The translations under genes were made by a program, and so were the position numbers. DNA of 64,000 bases from Microbacterium sp. AG1240 (GTDB taxonomy: Bacteria; Actinomycetota; Actinomycetes; Actinomycetales; Microbacteriaceae), in the NCBI RefSeq assembly GCF_003635115.1, contig NZ_RBXJ01000001.1, forward strand, positions 1,240,001-1,304,000, in the 5' to 3' direction. The notes beneath the pieces are model-generated. The model worked only from the letters and a program-made list of their open reading frames with translations, searched no databases and was not told the DNA's origin. Below, piece by piece: positions 29,577 through 36,541 of this stretch (the first letter of the stretch is position 1; each line of letters begins with the position of its first letter).

Positions 29577-30283
29577 GCGCTCGCGTGGAGACGACGCCGC
29601 GACGTGACGCCGAGGGCTGCGAGGAGGCCCACGACGCCGGCACCGGCGAGCGTCAGGCCGAGAGCGTCGACGCTCGACGTCGCGGTGCCGCCGGCTCCGG
29701 TGCTGACTCCGCCGACGGGCACGGCCGAGAGCTGTCCGCGGACGACACCGGCGGCGAAGTCGACCGTGTGCGAGTCGCCGGTGAAGCCGGCCGGGTTCGC
29801 CTCGATCTCAGCGAGGGAGAAGCCCTCGCCGCTGTCGACGCCGTCGGTCACGATGCCCGTGGTGAAGGGGCCCTGCAGGCAGCCGGAGCTCGTGCGGGGG
29901 CCGTCGCCGACCGGCGCGGGGTTGGGGAACGCGATACGCGGCGGGCCGGGCTTGCCGACCGCGGCCTCGTGGATGTGCGTCGCCGTCTTGGCGGGGCTCT
30001 GGTAGTCGCCCGAGACACCATTGAGCGTGATGTCGTAGCAGATGATCTCTTCGTCGCTGTTGATGCGGAAGGTGAACGAGCCGGTCGCACCCTCCTGACC
30101 CGGGGTGGCGACGCCGTCGTTGTTGATGACCTGGTCGGGCGTGGCCATCACGGTGAAGGCGCTCGTGAACGACGAGGGCTCGGCCACCTCCGTCTCGGCG
30201 TGGGCCGGCGAACCCAGGGCGACCAGGCCTACGGCAGCGACGGCACCGAGCGCGATCGTGCGGGGGAGTGTGTTGTTCGACAT
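29573..30283 (-). CDS. CHRD-domain exported protein, likely sortase substrate
   Basis: A 236-residue secreted protein. The signal peptide ends ALGSPAHAETE (cleavage near residue 29). The body is a CHRD domain (about 35-185) with HIHEAAVGKPGPPRIAF and two Cys (IICYDITL, SSGCLQG) that may form a disulfide. The C-terminus has a Gly-rich motif VPVGGVSTGAGGT, a hydrophobic helix (LGLTLAGAGVVGLLAALGV) and a basic tail SRRRLHASA, the layout of a cell-wall sorting signal. It is coupled to a class F sortase, strong context for covalent anchoring. AAAGG precedes the ATG at 30283. The role of CHRD domains in bacteria is not settled. Confidence 0.8.
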   Translation of the reverse strand: MSNNTLPRTIALGAVAAVGLVALGSPAHAETEVAEPSSFTSAFTVMATPDQVINNDGVATPGQEGATGSFTFRINSDEEIICYDITLNGVSGDYQSPAKTATHIHEAAVGKPGPPRIAFPNPAPVGDGPRTSSGCLQGPFTTGIVTDGVDSGEGFSLAEIEANPAGFTGDSHTVDFAAGVVRGQLSAVPVGGVSTGAGGTATSSVDALGLTLAGAGVVGLLAALGVTSRRRLHASA

Positions 30284-30420
30284 GTCTCGACCTTTCGACG
30301 CGGACGCGGGGTGCCTCCGTTGGAGGGGGATACGTGACGGAGGCCGCCGGCGTTCACGACGACAGCATCTTTTTTTCGACCCGGGTGAACACGGCGGCGA
30401 CGGTCGTGGTATCACCTGCA

Positions 30421-30448
30421 GAACCTCTGTCGGAGGTGCGGTCGTCTA
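30421..30448 (+). promoter_or_regulatory. candidate ECF-type promoter of sigK
   Basis: GAACCT (30421-30426) and CGTCTA (30443-30448) are 16 bases apart, the -35/-10 pattern of many ECF sigma factors. They lie 21 bases before the sigK GTG, suggesting autoregulation. Confidence 0.4.
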
Positions 30449-30469
30449 GCCTGTGAGGAGCGTGAGCCC

Positions 30470-31018
30470 GTGGCGGCAGTCGTCGAGATGCGCGCGGGGA
30501 GCGTGATGGAGCAGCCGATCGACTTCGATACGTCGCGGGCGTTCGACGACCACGGATCGGTGCTCCTCGGGTTCGCCGTCAACGCGCTGCGCGACCGCGC
30601 TCTCGCCGAGGACTGCGTGCAGGAGACGTTCCTGCGCGCGTGGCGATCGCGCGACCGGTTCGACCCGCACCGGGCGAGCGAGCGCACCTGGCTGTTCGCG
30701 ATCGCGAGGAACGTCGTCGCCGATGCCCTCCGAGCACGCGCCCGGCTCGGACGGATCGGCTCGGACGCCCTGCTCGAGCAGCATCCGTCGACCGACCGTG
30801 ATCCGCTCGAGCGGCTCCGCATCGTGGAGGGGCTCTCGCGGCTGAGCGACGCCCACCGCGAGGTCGTCGTCGCGGTGCACCTCGACGGGCGGTCGTATCA
30901 GGAGCTCGCCGATGCCACGGGGACGCCCGTCGCGACCCTGCGCACGCGCGCCTTCCACGCACTCCGGGCCCTCCGCGGCCACCTCGAAGGATCGGAGCAC
31001 CCCGATGCACAGTCCTGA
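30470..31018 (+). CDS. sigK: ECF sigma factor, SigK type
   Basis: A 182-residue extracytoplasmic-function sigma factor. Region 2 runs through ALAEDCVQETFLRAWRSRDRF and RTWLFAIARNVVADALRARA. Region 4 includes LSDAHREVVVAVHLDGRSYQ and ELADATGTPVATLRTRAFHA. The GTG at 30470 has GAGGAG nine bases upstream; a GTG at 30503 is possible. The downstream gene is an RskA-type anti-sigma factor overlapping by 14 bases, which supports the SigK name. The neighbouring divergent CHRD protein and sortase are likely regulon members, as mycobacterial SigK controls adjacent secreted proteins. Confidence 0.85.
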   Translation: MAAVVEMRAGSVMEQPIDFDTSRAFDDHGSVLLGFAVNALRDRALAEDCVQETFLRAWRSRDRFDPHRASERTWLFAIARNVVADALRARARLGRIGSDALLEQHPSTDRDPLERLRIVEGLSRLSDAHREVVVAVHLDGRSYQELADATGTPVATLRTRAFHALRALRGHLEGSEHPDAQS

Positions 31019-31688
31019 TGACCGCACTGCCGAGTTGATCGCGGGGGCCGTCGCCGGCGCGTTGTCGCCCGACGAGCAGCGCGAACTCGCCGCGCTCCGC
31101 GCGCAGCATCCCTGGATCGACAGCGAGATCGCCGAGCTCCAGCGGCTGACCGCAGATCTCGAGGGGATGAGCTGGCGGGAGATCGAGCCGGATGCGGCGC
31201 TCCGCGACCGGATCACGGCGATCCCGCACGCCGCTCCCTCCGATGTCACCCCTCTGCGATCGGTGCGTCGGCGGCGGTGGATCCTGCCCGCGGTCGGGGC
31301 CGCCTGCCTCGCAGTCGGGCTCGCCGTCGGGGTGGCGCTCCCGCCCGTCGGGACGACGCCGACCGGGCCGCCCGGAACGCTCGGGGCGCTCGAAACCGTC
31401 GACGTGCGCGACGAGCCGTCTGGCGCGGCCATCGATGCCGACCTGGTCGCGCACACGTGGGGCACGGAGGCCATCCTCGATGCCACCGGACTCGATGTCG
31501 GGGTGACTTACGCCATCGTGCTCGTCGGCTCGGACGGTACGGAGTTCTCGGCGGGCGCGATGCTGGGCTCGAGCGTACCGATCCATTGCAGCGTCAACGC
31601 GGCGGTGCTGCGGGAAGACGTCGTGCGTCTCGAGATCCGCGACTCCCGCACCGGGGCGGTGGCATCCGCCGATCTTCCCGAGGTCTGA
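31005..31688 (+). CDS. rskA: RskA-type anti-sigma factor
   Basis: A 227-residue single-pass membrane regulator that holds SigK inactive. The N-terminal anti-sigma domain (about 1-75) shows the RskA pattern DRTAELIAGAVAGALSPDEQ and WIDSEIAELQRLTADLEG, without a zinc-binding HxxxCxxC. One helix (about 88-108, WILPAVGAACLAVGLAVGVAL) follows a basic patch VRRRR. The extracytoplasmic part (about 110-227) is the RskA C-terminal domain thought to be the target of regulated proteolysis. The start overlaps sigK by 14 bases, typical for co-produced sigma/anti-sigma pairs. Confidence 0.85.
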   Translation: MHSPDDRTAELIAGAVAGALSPDEQRELAALRAQHPWIDSEIAELQRLTADLEGMSWREIEPDAALRDRITAIPHAAPSDVTPLRSVRRRRWILPAVGAACLAVGLAVGVALPPVGTTPTGPPGTLGALETVDVRDEPSGAAIDADLVAHTWGTEAILDATGLDVGVTYAIVLVGSDGTEFSAGAMLGSSVPIHCSVNAAVLREDVVRLEIRDSRTGAVASADLPEV

Positions 31689-31727
31689 CGGGCGCCACGG
31701 CCGAGGCGGCGCGCCACTCATCTCGCC

Positions 31728-31816
31728 CGAACTCAGGATGGAAGGTGCCAGACGACCGTGTGCGTCCCGAAATCCCGCGGACGCGCGGGAGCCGGTAGAC
31801 ATCCATCCTGAGTTCG
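31728..31816. repeat. MITE-like element with 15-bp terminal inverted repeats
   Basis: CGAACTCAGGATGGA (31728-31742) is exactly complementary to TCCATCCTGAGTTCG (31802-31816). The interior has no gene and carries a CCCGCG-GACG-CGCGGG hairpin (31774-31789). It lies between the convergent rskA and hydrolase genes. No target-site duplication is evident. Confidence 0.6.
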
Positions 31817-31855
31817 TGCGAGGCGAGCTCGCTCAGGGGTGGCGATGAGGAGGTG

Positions 31856-32494
31856 TCAGAGGTCGGTGGAGTCGCCCGGGTCGAGCGCGAGGAACTCCCC
31901 GCCGTTCTCCTCGACCGCCCAGGTGAGGCGTGCGCGGTGCATATCGCGGCCGATCTGCGAGACCGTCATGTCGTGGGTGCCGAACGCGCGCCGGGGCTTC
32001 ACCGCGAGGACGAAGTCCATCGCGTCGCCGACCTTGAGCCACGGGGCTCCGAGCGGCGCGGCGAGCAGGGCGATGTCGTGCCCCTTCGGCACGGAGTAGG
32101 AGTCTCCCGGGTAGTAGAACTGCCCGTTCACCAGCACGCCGACGTTGTCGACCGTGGGGAGGGAGGCGTGGATCACCTCATGGATCCCGCCGAAGAATTC
32201 GAGCTCGAACGGGTCGAGGGCCACGGTGTCTCCGGGATGCACGACGGTGATGTCGAAGCCCGCAGCCGCCTTGGCGACTCCCTCAGGCGCGTAGATCGGG
32301 ACTCCAGGCACCGCGGCGAGAACCCGGTCGAGGTGGTCGGCGGTCCAGTGATCGGGATGCTCGTGGGTGATGACGACACCGACGACGCTCTGCAGGTCAT
32401 CGAGTGGACTGGTGAAGGTGCCGGGATCGATGAGGAGGGCCTTGCCCGCGATCTCGAGGCGCAGGGCGGCATGTTCGTACTTCGTCACTCGCAT
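31856..32494 (-). CDS. MBL-fold metallo-hydrolase
   Basis: A 212-residue metallo-beta-lactamase-fold hydrolase. The metal-binding motif is VITHEHPDHW (HxHxDH), with further ligands in HEVIHASL, YYPGDSY and FGTHD. The compact form resembles UlaG-like or L-ascorbate-6-phosphate-lactonase-like MBL proteins of unknown substrate. The ATG at 32494 is chosen; a TTG at 32506 is in frame. The gene is convergent with rskA across the palindromic element and divergent from tRNA-Glu. No pathway context is present. Confidence 0.8.
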   Translation of the reverse strand: MRVTKYEHAALRLEIAGKALLIDPGTFTSPLDDLQSVVGVVITHEHPDHWTADHLDRVLAAVPGVPIYAPEGVAKAAAGFDITVVHPGDTVALDPFELEFFGGIHEVIHASLPTVDNVGVLVNGQFYYPGDSYSVPKGHDIALLAAPLGAPWLKVGDAMDFVLAVKPRRAFGTHDMTVSQIGRDMHRARLTWAVEENGGEFLALDPGDSTDL

Positions 32495-32554
32495 GGTGCG
32501 AGTCAACTCGCCCGCACCGCAGACGGCAACCTCCGGGGGCGGGCCTGGCTCGAT

Positions 32555-32584
32555 TTGGCCGAGCCGTCATCGCCGTGGCATAAT
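32555..32584 (+). promoter_or_regulatory. promoter of tRNA-Glu
   Basis: TTGGCC (32555-32560) and CATAAT (32579-32584) are separated by 18 bases and lie just before the tRNA. Confidence 0.7.
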
Positions 32585-32601
32585 TGAACGGTTGTCGCAA
32601 C

Positions 32602-32674
32602 GGCCCCATCGTATAGCGGCCTAGTACGCCGCCCTCTCACGGCGGTAACGCGGGTTCGAATCCCGCTGGGGTCA
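32602..32674 (+). tRNA. tRNA-Glu (CTC)
   Basis: A 73-base cloverleaf. The acceptor arms GGCCCCA and TGGGGTC pair with one G-T wobble, discriminator A. The anticodon stem CCGCC/GGCGG encloses CTCTCAC, giving anticodon CTC. The T arm is GCGGG-TTCGAAT-CCCGC. CCA is not encoded. Confidence 0.95.
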
Positions 32675-32678
32675 CAAC

Positions 32679-32716
32679 ACGAGAAATGCCCGTCCGAATG
32701 GACGGGCATTTCTCGT
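32679..32716 (+). terminator. hairpin terminator after tRNA-Glu
   Basis: ACGAGAAATGCCCGTCC pairs perfectly with its complement around GAAT, a 17-base stem. The only T-run is inside the 3' arm, so it may act in both directions, also closing the convergent acidic-protein gene. Confidence 0.75.
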
Positions 32717-32762
32717 TCCGCGACGCAGCATCCGCACGCCGCGCCCACGGCCGTCGGGGCGT

Positions 32763-32951
32763 TCAGTCGGTGGGTTCCTCGACGCTTGCCGTCGATTCGC
32801 CGTTCTCTTCGGCCGACGTCTCACCGGCCTCCGTCTCTGCGACGACGCTCTCCGCCGAGTCGGCTTTCACCTCGTCGGTGAGTGCATCGGTCGGTGGGCC
32901 GTCGTCGGCGTGGGCGTCGTCGGCATCGCGCTGGGGGGTCGTATCCGTCAT
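32763..32951 (-). CDS. small acidic protein, 62 aa
   Basis: Function unknown. It is a disordered-looking, highly acidic protein (MTDTTPQRDADDAHADDGPP at the N-terminus, many Asp, Glu, Thr and Ser) with no Cys and no hydrophobic segment. AGGAGAAA upstream of the ATG gives a convincing ribosome-binding site. It lies 31 bases after another small acidic gene on the same strand, so the two probably share a transcript. Confidence 0.55.
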   Translation of the reverse strand: MTDTTPQRDADDAHADDGPPTDALTDEVKADSAESVVAETEAGETSAEENGESTASVEEPTD

Positions 32952-32982
32952 CGTGTCGTTTCTCCTGTCGGGTGTCGACGCG

Positions 32983-33150
32983 TCAGGCGTCGGGGTCTGT
33001 GGCGGCGAGCCGGTCGGCGTCGGCGCTGTCGATCAGATCGTCGTTCGCATCGGCGTCGAGCACTTCATCGCCGTCGACCTCTTTCGTCGCGTTCGTCGCG
33101 GTGTCGTCGTCGGGGCCGGGCACGATCGGCGGGAGGGAGTTGGTCGTCAT
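32983..33150 (-). CDS. small acidic protein, 55 aa
   Basis: Function unknown. MTTNSLPPIVPGPDDDTATN begins a very acidic, probably unfolded chain ending ATDPDA. The ATG at 33150 is preceded by GAGGAGACAACG, a good ribosome-binding site, which is the main reason to accept it. Its composition resembles the downstream 62-residue protein, although there is no clear alignment. A histone-like counter-ion, chaperone-like or stress role is speculation. Confidence 0.5.
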   Translation of the reverse strand: MTTNSLPPIVPGPDDDTATNATKEVDGDEVLDADANDDLIDSADADRLAATDPDA

Positions 33151-33242
33151 CGTTGTCTCCTCTGTCGGGTTCACGAACCTACGCCGGGGCCCTCGGTGCC
33201 GGCGCGGGGGTTGACGAGCGCCGCGTTGGAGTGCGGACCGTG

Positions 33243-33719
33243 TCAGGACAGCGCGCGAAGGTAGCGGCGACGAGCCACGCGTTGCGCCAGGCGGAGCAGG
33301 GGATGCACCGCGCGCCAGCCCGCGACGTCGGAGGGTGCGGTGAGCGATCGCACGGTGATACGGACGACATCGTCGTCGCCCCTGTGGACGATGAACGCCT
33401 CCTCGCCGCGCACGGGATGCCCGGGGAGGGTGCGGTAGGCGAAGGCGACGCGATCGTGCTCCGCCACCACCTCGACCACCTCTACGGGCTCGATCACCGT
33501 GACACCCAGCACGCGCACGTGGATCACCGGACGATCGCCGACCGAGATCGGCGTCGGTCCTTTCACGGCGAAGCCGCTCCGCGTCTTGACGCGCCACTGG
33601 AGCAGGTCTGCCGAGGCCCGCTCCCACACGTCCTCGCCCGTGCCGATCACCGATGACACCTCGGAACGGCGGAACGCCGCGTCGCCGGTGCGCCAGACGA
33701 TCGCGGAGGGGTCAGTCAT
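33243..33719 (-). CDS. DUF1990 family protein
   Basis: A 158-residue protein matching the DUF1990 pattern: KTRSGFAVKGPTPISVGDRP, VVEVVAEHDRVAFAYRTLPG, HPVRGEEAFIVHR and VRSLTAPSDVAGWRAVHPLL. The family is widespread in actinobacteria and plants with no established function; the fold is thought to resemble START/SRPBCC-type lipid-binding proteins. It overlaps the upstream SRPBCC gene by eight bases and is third in a ridA-SRPBCC-DUF1990 operon. No signal peptide is present, so it is cytoplasmic. Confidence 0.8.
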   Translation of the reverse strand: MTDPSAIVWRTGDAAFRRSEVSSVIGTGEDVWERASADLLQWRVKTRSGFAVKGPTPISVGDRPVIHVRVLGVTVIEPVEVVEVVAEHDRVAFAYRTLPGHPVRGEEAFIVHRGDDDVVRITVRSLTAPSDVAGWRAVHPLLRLAQRVARRRYLRALS

Positions 33720-34176
33720 CGGCGGACCGCGCGTCGAGCGTGTCGAGAAGGAAGGCGTTGCGCTGCTGGATCAACCGTCGCAGGTAGGGCACAAGGATCG
33801 CCCTGTCGATGACGAAACCCAGCACGGGGGAGGCGAGGGTGATCCTGTCCACCATCACGGTCCCGCCCTCGGGGTGTTGGTGAAAGGTATGTTCGTGCCG
33901 GAACATACGGAACGGGCCGCGCGTCTGCTCGTCCACGAACAGGCGAGGTCTCTCGAGCGCCGTGATCTTCGTGGTGAGGCGGAACCAGATTCCGAAGTGG
34001 CGCGCGCGCCAGGTCACGGATTCGCCGAGCCCGATCCGCCCGTGCGTGACGCCCTCGACGGCGGACTCCGCCGATCGCCGCATGGAGCCCACGTGCGCGT
34101 CGATGTCGAGCGACAGGTCGAACAGGGCCTCGACAGGATGCTGCGAGCTCGTCTCGACCGAGAACGAACGCGTCAC
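33712..34176 (-). CDS. SRPBCC (polyketide cyclase-like) family protein
   Basis: A 154-residue START/Bet v 1-like fold protein. The N-terminus SFSVETSSQHPVEALFDLSLDIDAH and the later RARHFGIWFRLTTKITALER and GPFRMFRHEHTFHQHPEGGT are typical of actinobacterial SRPBCC ligand-binding proteins. It probably binds a small hydrophobic ligand in the cytoplasm. The ATG at 34176 overlaps the RidA stop (ATGA) and its 3' end overlaps DUF1990. The close coupling of three small-molecule-handling folds suggests a shared metabolic task not identifiable here. Confidence 0.8.
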   Translation of the reverse strand: MTRSFSVETSSQHPVEALFDLSLDIDAHVGSMRRSAESAVEGVTHGRIGLGESVTWRARHFGIWFRLTTKITALERPRLFVDEQTRGPFRMFRHEHTFHQHPEGGTVMVDRITLASPVLGFVIDRAILVPYLRRLIQQRNAFLLDTLDARSADD

Positions 34177-34595
34177 ACCGGGGCCATCTCATCGAGCACG
34201 GCGGCGACCGATTCGATCTCGACGAGCTGGTCGGTGTACCCGAGTACGGTGACGCCGAGCAGGGTGCTGGGAACGTCGTGATCGCCGAAGGCGTCGCGCA
34301 CGACCTCCCACGCCGCGACCAGGTCGCTCTGTCTCGTGGAGGCGACCAGCACGCGCGTGGTGATCACGTCGTTCATCGTGGCGCCGGCGGCATCCAGGGC
34401 GAGCTTCAGCGTGCCCACGCACGCCTCGGCCTGGGCGGCGACGTCTCCGCGTCCGACGGTCGCACCGTCAGCATCCAGCGGGCACGCTCCGGCCAGGAAG
34501 ATCAGGCGCGCATCCTTCGGGGCGGTGGCCGCGTAGGCGTATTCCGCGACGTTGGAGAGGGCGGAGGAGCGGATCAGCTGGACGGCGCGCGGCAT
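34173..34595 (-). CDS. RidA/YjgF family protein
   Basis: A 140-residue RidA-superfamily protein; members form trimers and hydrolyse reactive enamine/imine intermediates or related metabolites. Visible features are YAATAPKDARLIFLAGACPLD, QAEACVGTLKLALDAAGATM, and TRVLVASTRQSDLVAAWEVV with the conserved Arg followed by Val. The C-terminus LGVTVLGYTDQLVEIESVAAV is the family end. The Arg suggests an active-deaminase-type pocket, but the subgroup cannot be assigned by eye. It leads the three-gene operon. Confidence 0.85.
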   Translation of the reverse strand: MPRAVQLIRSSALSNVAEYAYAATAPKDARLIFLAGACPLDADGATVGRGDVAAQAEACVGTLKLALDAAGATMNDVITTRVLVASTRQSDLVAAWEVVRDAFGDHDVPSTLLGVTVLGYTDQLVEIESVAAVLDEMAPV

Positions 34596-34619
34596 GCTCC
34601 GATCCTCCCATGCCGGTTT

Positions 34620-34868
34620 TCAGGCCTTCCAGGGCAGATTCAGGTCACCGGGGTCGACCTCGATCTCTCCGACGTCGTCGGGGCCTCCGGTGCCGGGGGC
34701 CACCTCCACCTGGTCGGGATCGATGTCGGAGTCGACGTTGTCGGAGATCGTTTCGGCCTGCTTCTGCTCGGTCTCGCTCTCGCTCGCCGGGCTGTACGTG
34801 CGATCCTTGCGCACCGATTCGGGATCGGTGAGGCCCTCGGTCTCGGGCGTGCCGTTGTCTGCGTTCAT
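34620..34868 (-). CDS. small acidic protein, 82 aa
   Basis: Function unknown. An acidic, unstructured protein (MNADNGTPETEGLTDPESVR, then many Asp/Glu and Gln) ending LNLPWKA. The ATG at 34868 lies seven bases after TAGCGT, suggesting a leaderless mRNA. It is the third small acidic protein in 2 kb. ridA starts 24 bases after the stop. Confidence 0.55.
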   Translation of the reverse strand: MNADNGTPETEGLTDPESVRKDRTYSPASESETEQKQAETISDNVDSDIDPDQVEVAPGTGGPDDVGEIEVDPGDLNLPWKA

Positions 34869-34875
34869 AGGAGCG

Positions 34876-34881
34876 ACGCTA
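34876..34881 (-). promoter_or_regulatory. -10 box of a probable leaderless promoter
   Basis: TAGCGT on the minus strand lies seven bases before the ATG at 34868. Confidence 0.4.
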
Positions 34882-35007
34882 CGAGCGTTCCGTCGTCGCG
34901 AGGCCCGGGTTGACAGGTCTGCCTCCCGCGTCGGCGCGGGTCGACTAGCCTCGATACGAGAGACCCGCGTTCACCCGCACGCGCATCTCGCAACGAAGGG
35001 CCACCCC

Positions 35008-35400
35008 ATGAGAGTCGTCTCCTCAGCCGATTGGCGCGACAGCATCCCGTTCGAGACGCCGATGATCGTCGCAGACGTCGCCCCGGGCGAGCCGACCCGG
35101 TGCTTCACGTGCGGCTCCACGGCCGAACCGAAGCCACGCACCGAGCTGTGGGTCGTGAAGCACCGCCACCCGAACGACCACGGCGGGTTCGTCCGCTTCT
35201 ACTGCGCGGACCACCGTCCGGTGTTCGCCGCTCCGGTGACCGAGACGGTGGGTCGCTCGCGTCCGGCACCGACCCGCGAACGCCGAGCGCCCGCCGCGCG
35301 TCGAGAGCCGATCGTGGAGAAGCAGCGAGAGACCTGTCCGAACTGCTTCGTCGAGGTCACCGCGACCGGCGAGTGCGGGATGTGCGGCTGGGCGGCCTGA
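35008..35400 (+). CDS. zinc-ribbon-like hypothetical protein, 130 aa
   Basis: A small protein with two probable metal-binding Cys clusters. The first pairs RCFTCGSTAE (CxxC) with FYCADHRPV (CxxxH-like). The second near the C-terminus is CPNCFVEVTATGECGMCGW, a CxxC...CxxC zinc ribbon. Between them lies a basic, disordered linker (RPAPTRERRAPAARREPI). Such ribbons bind nucleic acid or proteins. The ATG at 35008 has GAAGG upstream. It is convergent with the DUF4349 gene 25 bases away. I do not recognise a named family. Confidence 0.65.
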   Translation: MRVVSSADWRDSIPFETPMIVADVAPGEPTRCFTCGSTAEPKPRTELWVVKHRHPNDHGGFVRFYCADHRPVFAAPVTETVGRSRPAPTRERRAPAARREPIVEKQRETCPNCFVEVTATGECGMCGWAA

Positions 35401-35425
35401 GCTCGGGCCGGATACGACGAGCGGG

Positions 35426-36541
35426 TCATTCGCTCGGCCGTCGTGCCGCTGCGCCCTTCCGCGCGCGCGCGCCGCGCACGAGTCTCGTGACGCCCCACGC
35501 CACGATCGCGATCACTCCGACGACCGCGATCCACGGCAGCAGGAATCCGATCGCCACCACGATGCCGTTGAGGGTGGCGACGAGTCCGTTCCACCCCGCG
35601 ACGATGCCGTCGCCGAAGCCGGCGGGATCCGCTGTGACGGTCGGCGTGACCGGGGTCAGTTGCACCGTCAGCGTCGAGAGCGACACCTGATTCTCCAGTG
35701 ACTCCAGCTGTTGACGGTCGGAGTTCAGCGTGGCCTGGCGGTCGGCGAGCGCCGACTCGGCCGCGATGAGATCGGCGACCGACTGTGCCTGACCGATCAG
35801 TTCCGTGAGGCGTGCGACGGAGGCCTCGGATGCGGCGACACGTGCCCGCAGGTCGATCGCCTGGTCGGTGACGTCCTGCCGCGCGATGCTCGACGACGTG
35901 ACCTCACCGCGCGCATCGAGCGCCTCGACGGCGTCGGTCAGCTGATCCGACGGCACGCGCACGCTGATCCACCCACCGTCCACGGGGTACGGGTAGGGAG
36001 CGACCATCGTGTCGGAGGCACCGCCGGAGGTCTCGCGCGTGGGGACGGCGGAGTCGATGCTCGTCGTCTCCACGTAGCCTCCCCGTGCCTCGGCGTCGTC
36101 GCCGATGGCGCGGGCGGCGCCGGCAACGTCGTCGACGACGACGTTCGCCGAGGCGGTCGTGGCGATCTCCCGTGCGCCGTCTGCGGCTCCCGAGCCCGTC
36201 TGCGCCCCGGGGACGGTCGACCCGTCGAGCGATACCCATCCCTCCTCGGTGCTACCCGGGAGGCCGCGCCCGGGGACGACGGCCGGCGCGTCGGCAGCGC
36301 TCGACCCTGCGCTGCTGGTCGCCGTGGTGCCCACCGAGATGTAGGGCGCGATCACGGCGGCGAGCACGACCACGGCCGCGGCGGCCGCTCCGCCCGCCCA
36401 CCATCGGCGACGAACCGTCCGTCGGGCCACCTGCGTCTTCCGCTCGGCGCCGATACGAGCGAACACGCGCTTCTCCATCTCCTCGACACGCTCGTCGGGG
36501 AGATCGGGGAGCGCGGATTCGGTGGGGGGAGTGGTGTTCAT
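35426..36541 (-). CDS. DUF4349 membrane protein, candidate anti-sigma factor
   Basis: A 371-residue envelope protein. The N-terminus (1-45) has a short helical motif LPDERVEEMEKRVFARIGAE, then a transmembrane helix (about 48-68). The external DUF4349 domain (about 120-320) includes GGYVETTSIDSAVP, GWISVRVPSDQLTDAVEAL and a coiled-coil stretch rich in Arg/Ala/Glu/Gln. A second helix (about 325-350) and basic tail end the chain. The ATG overlaps the stop of the ECF sigma gene by four bases (ATGA). This coupling and the cytoplasmic N-terminal helix suggest it may restrain the sigma factor, although DUF4349 is not an established anti-sigma domain. Confidence 0.75.
   Translation of the reverse strand: MNTTPPTESALPDLPDERVEEMEKRVFARIGAERKTQVARRTVRRRWWAGGAAAAAVVVLAAVIAPYISVGTTATSSAGSSAADAPAVVPGRGLPGSTEEGWVSLDGSTVPGAQTGSGAADGAREIATTASANVVVDDVAGAARAIGDDAEARGGYVETTSIDSAVPTRETSGGASDTMVAPYPYPVDGGWISVRVPSDQLTDAVEALDARGEVTSSSIARQDVTDQAIDLRARVAASEASVARLTELIGQAQSVADLIAAESALADRQATLNSDRQQLESLENQVSLSTLTVQLTPVTPTVTADPAGFGDGIVAGWNGLVATLNGIVVAIGFLLPWIAVVGVIAIVAWGVTRLVRGARARKGAAARRPSE

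Noticed and set aside
30912..31688. longer start for the RskA gene at 30912
   Set aside because: It would extend about 100 bases into sigK and adds residues unlike the RskA N-terminus; ATG 31005 gives the normal domain.
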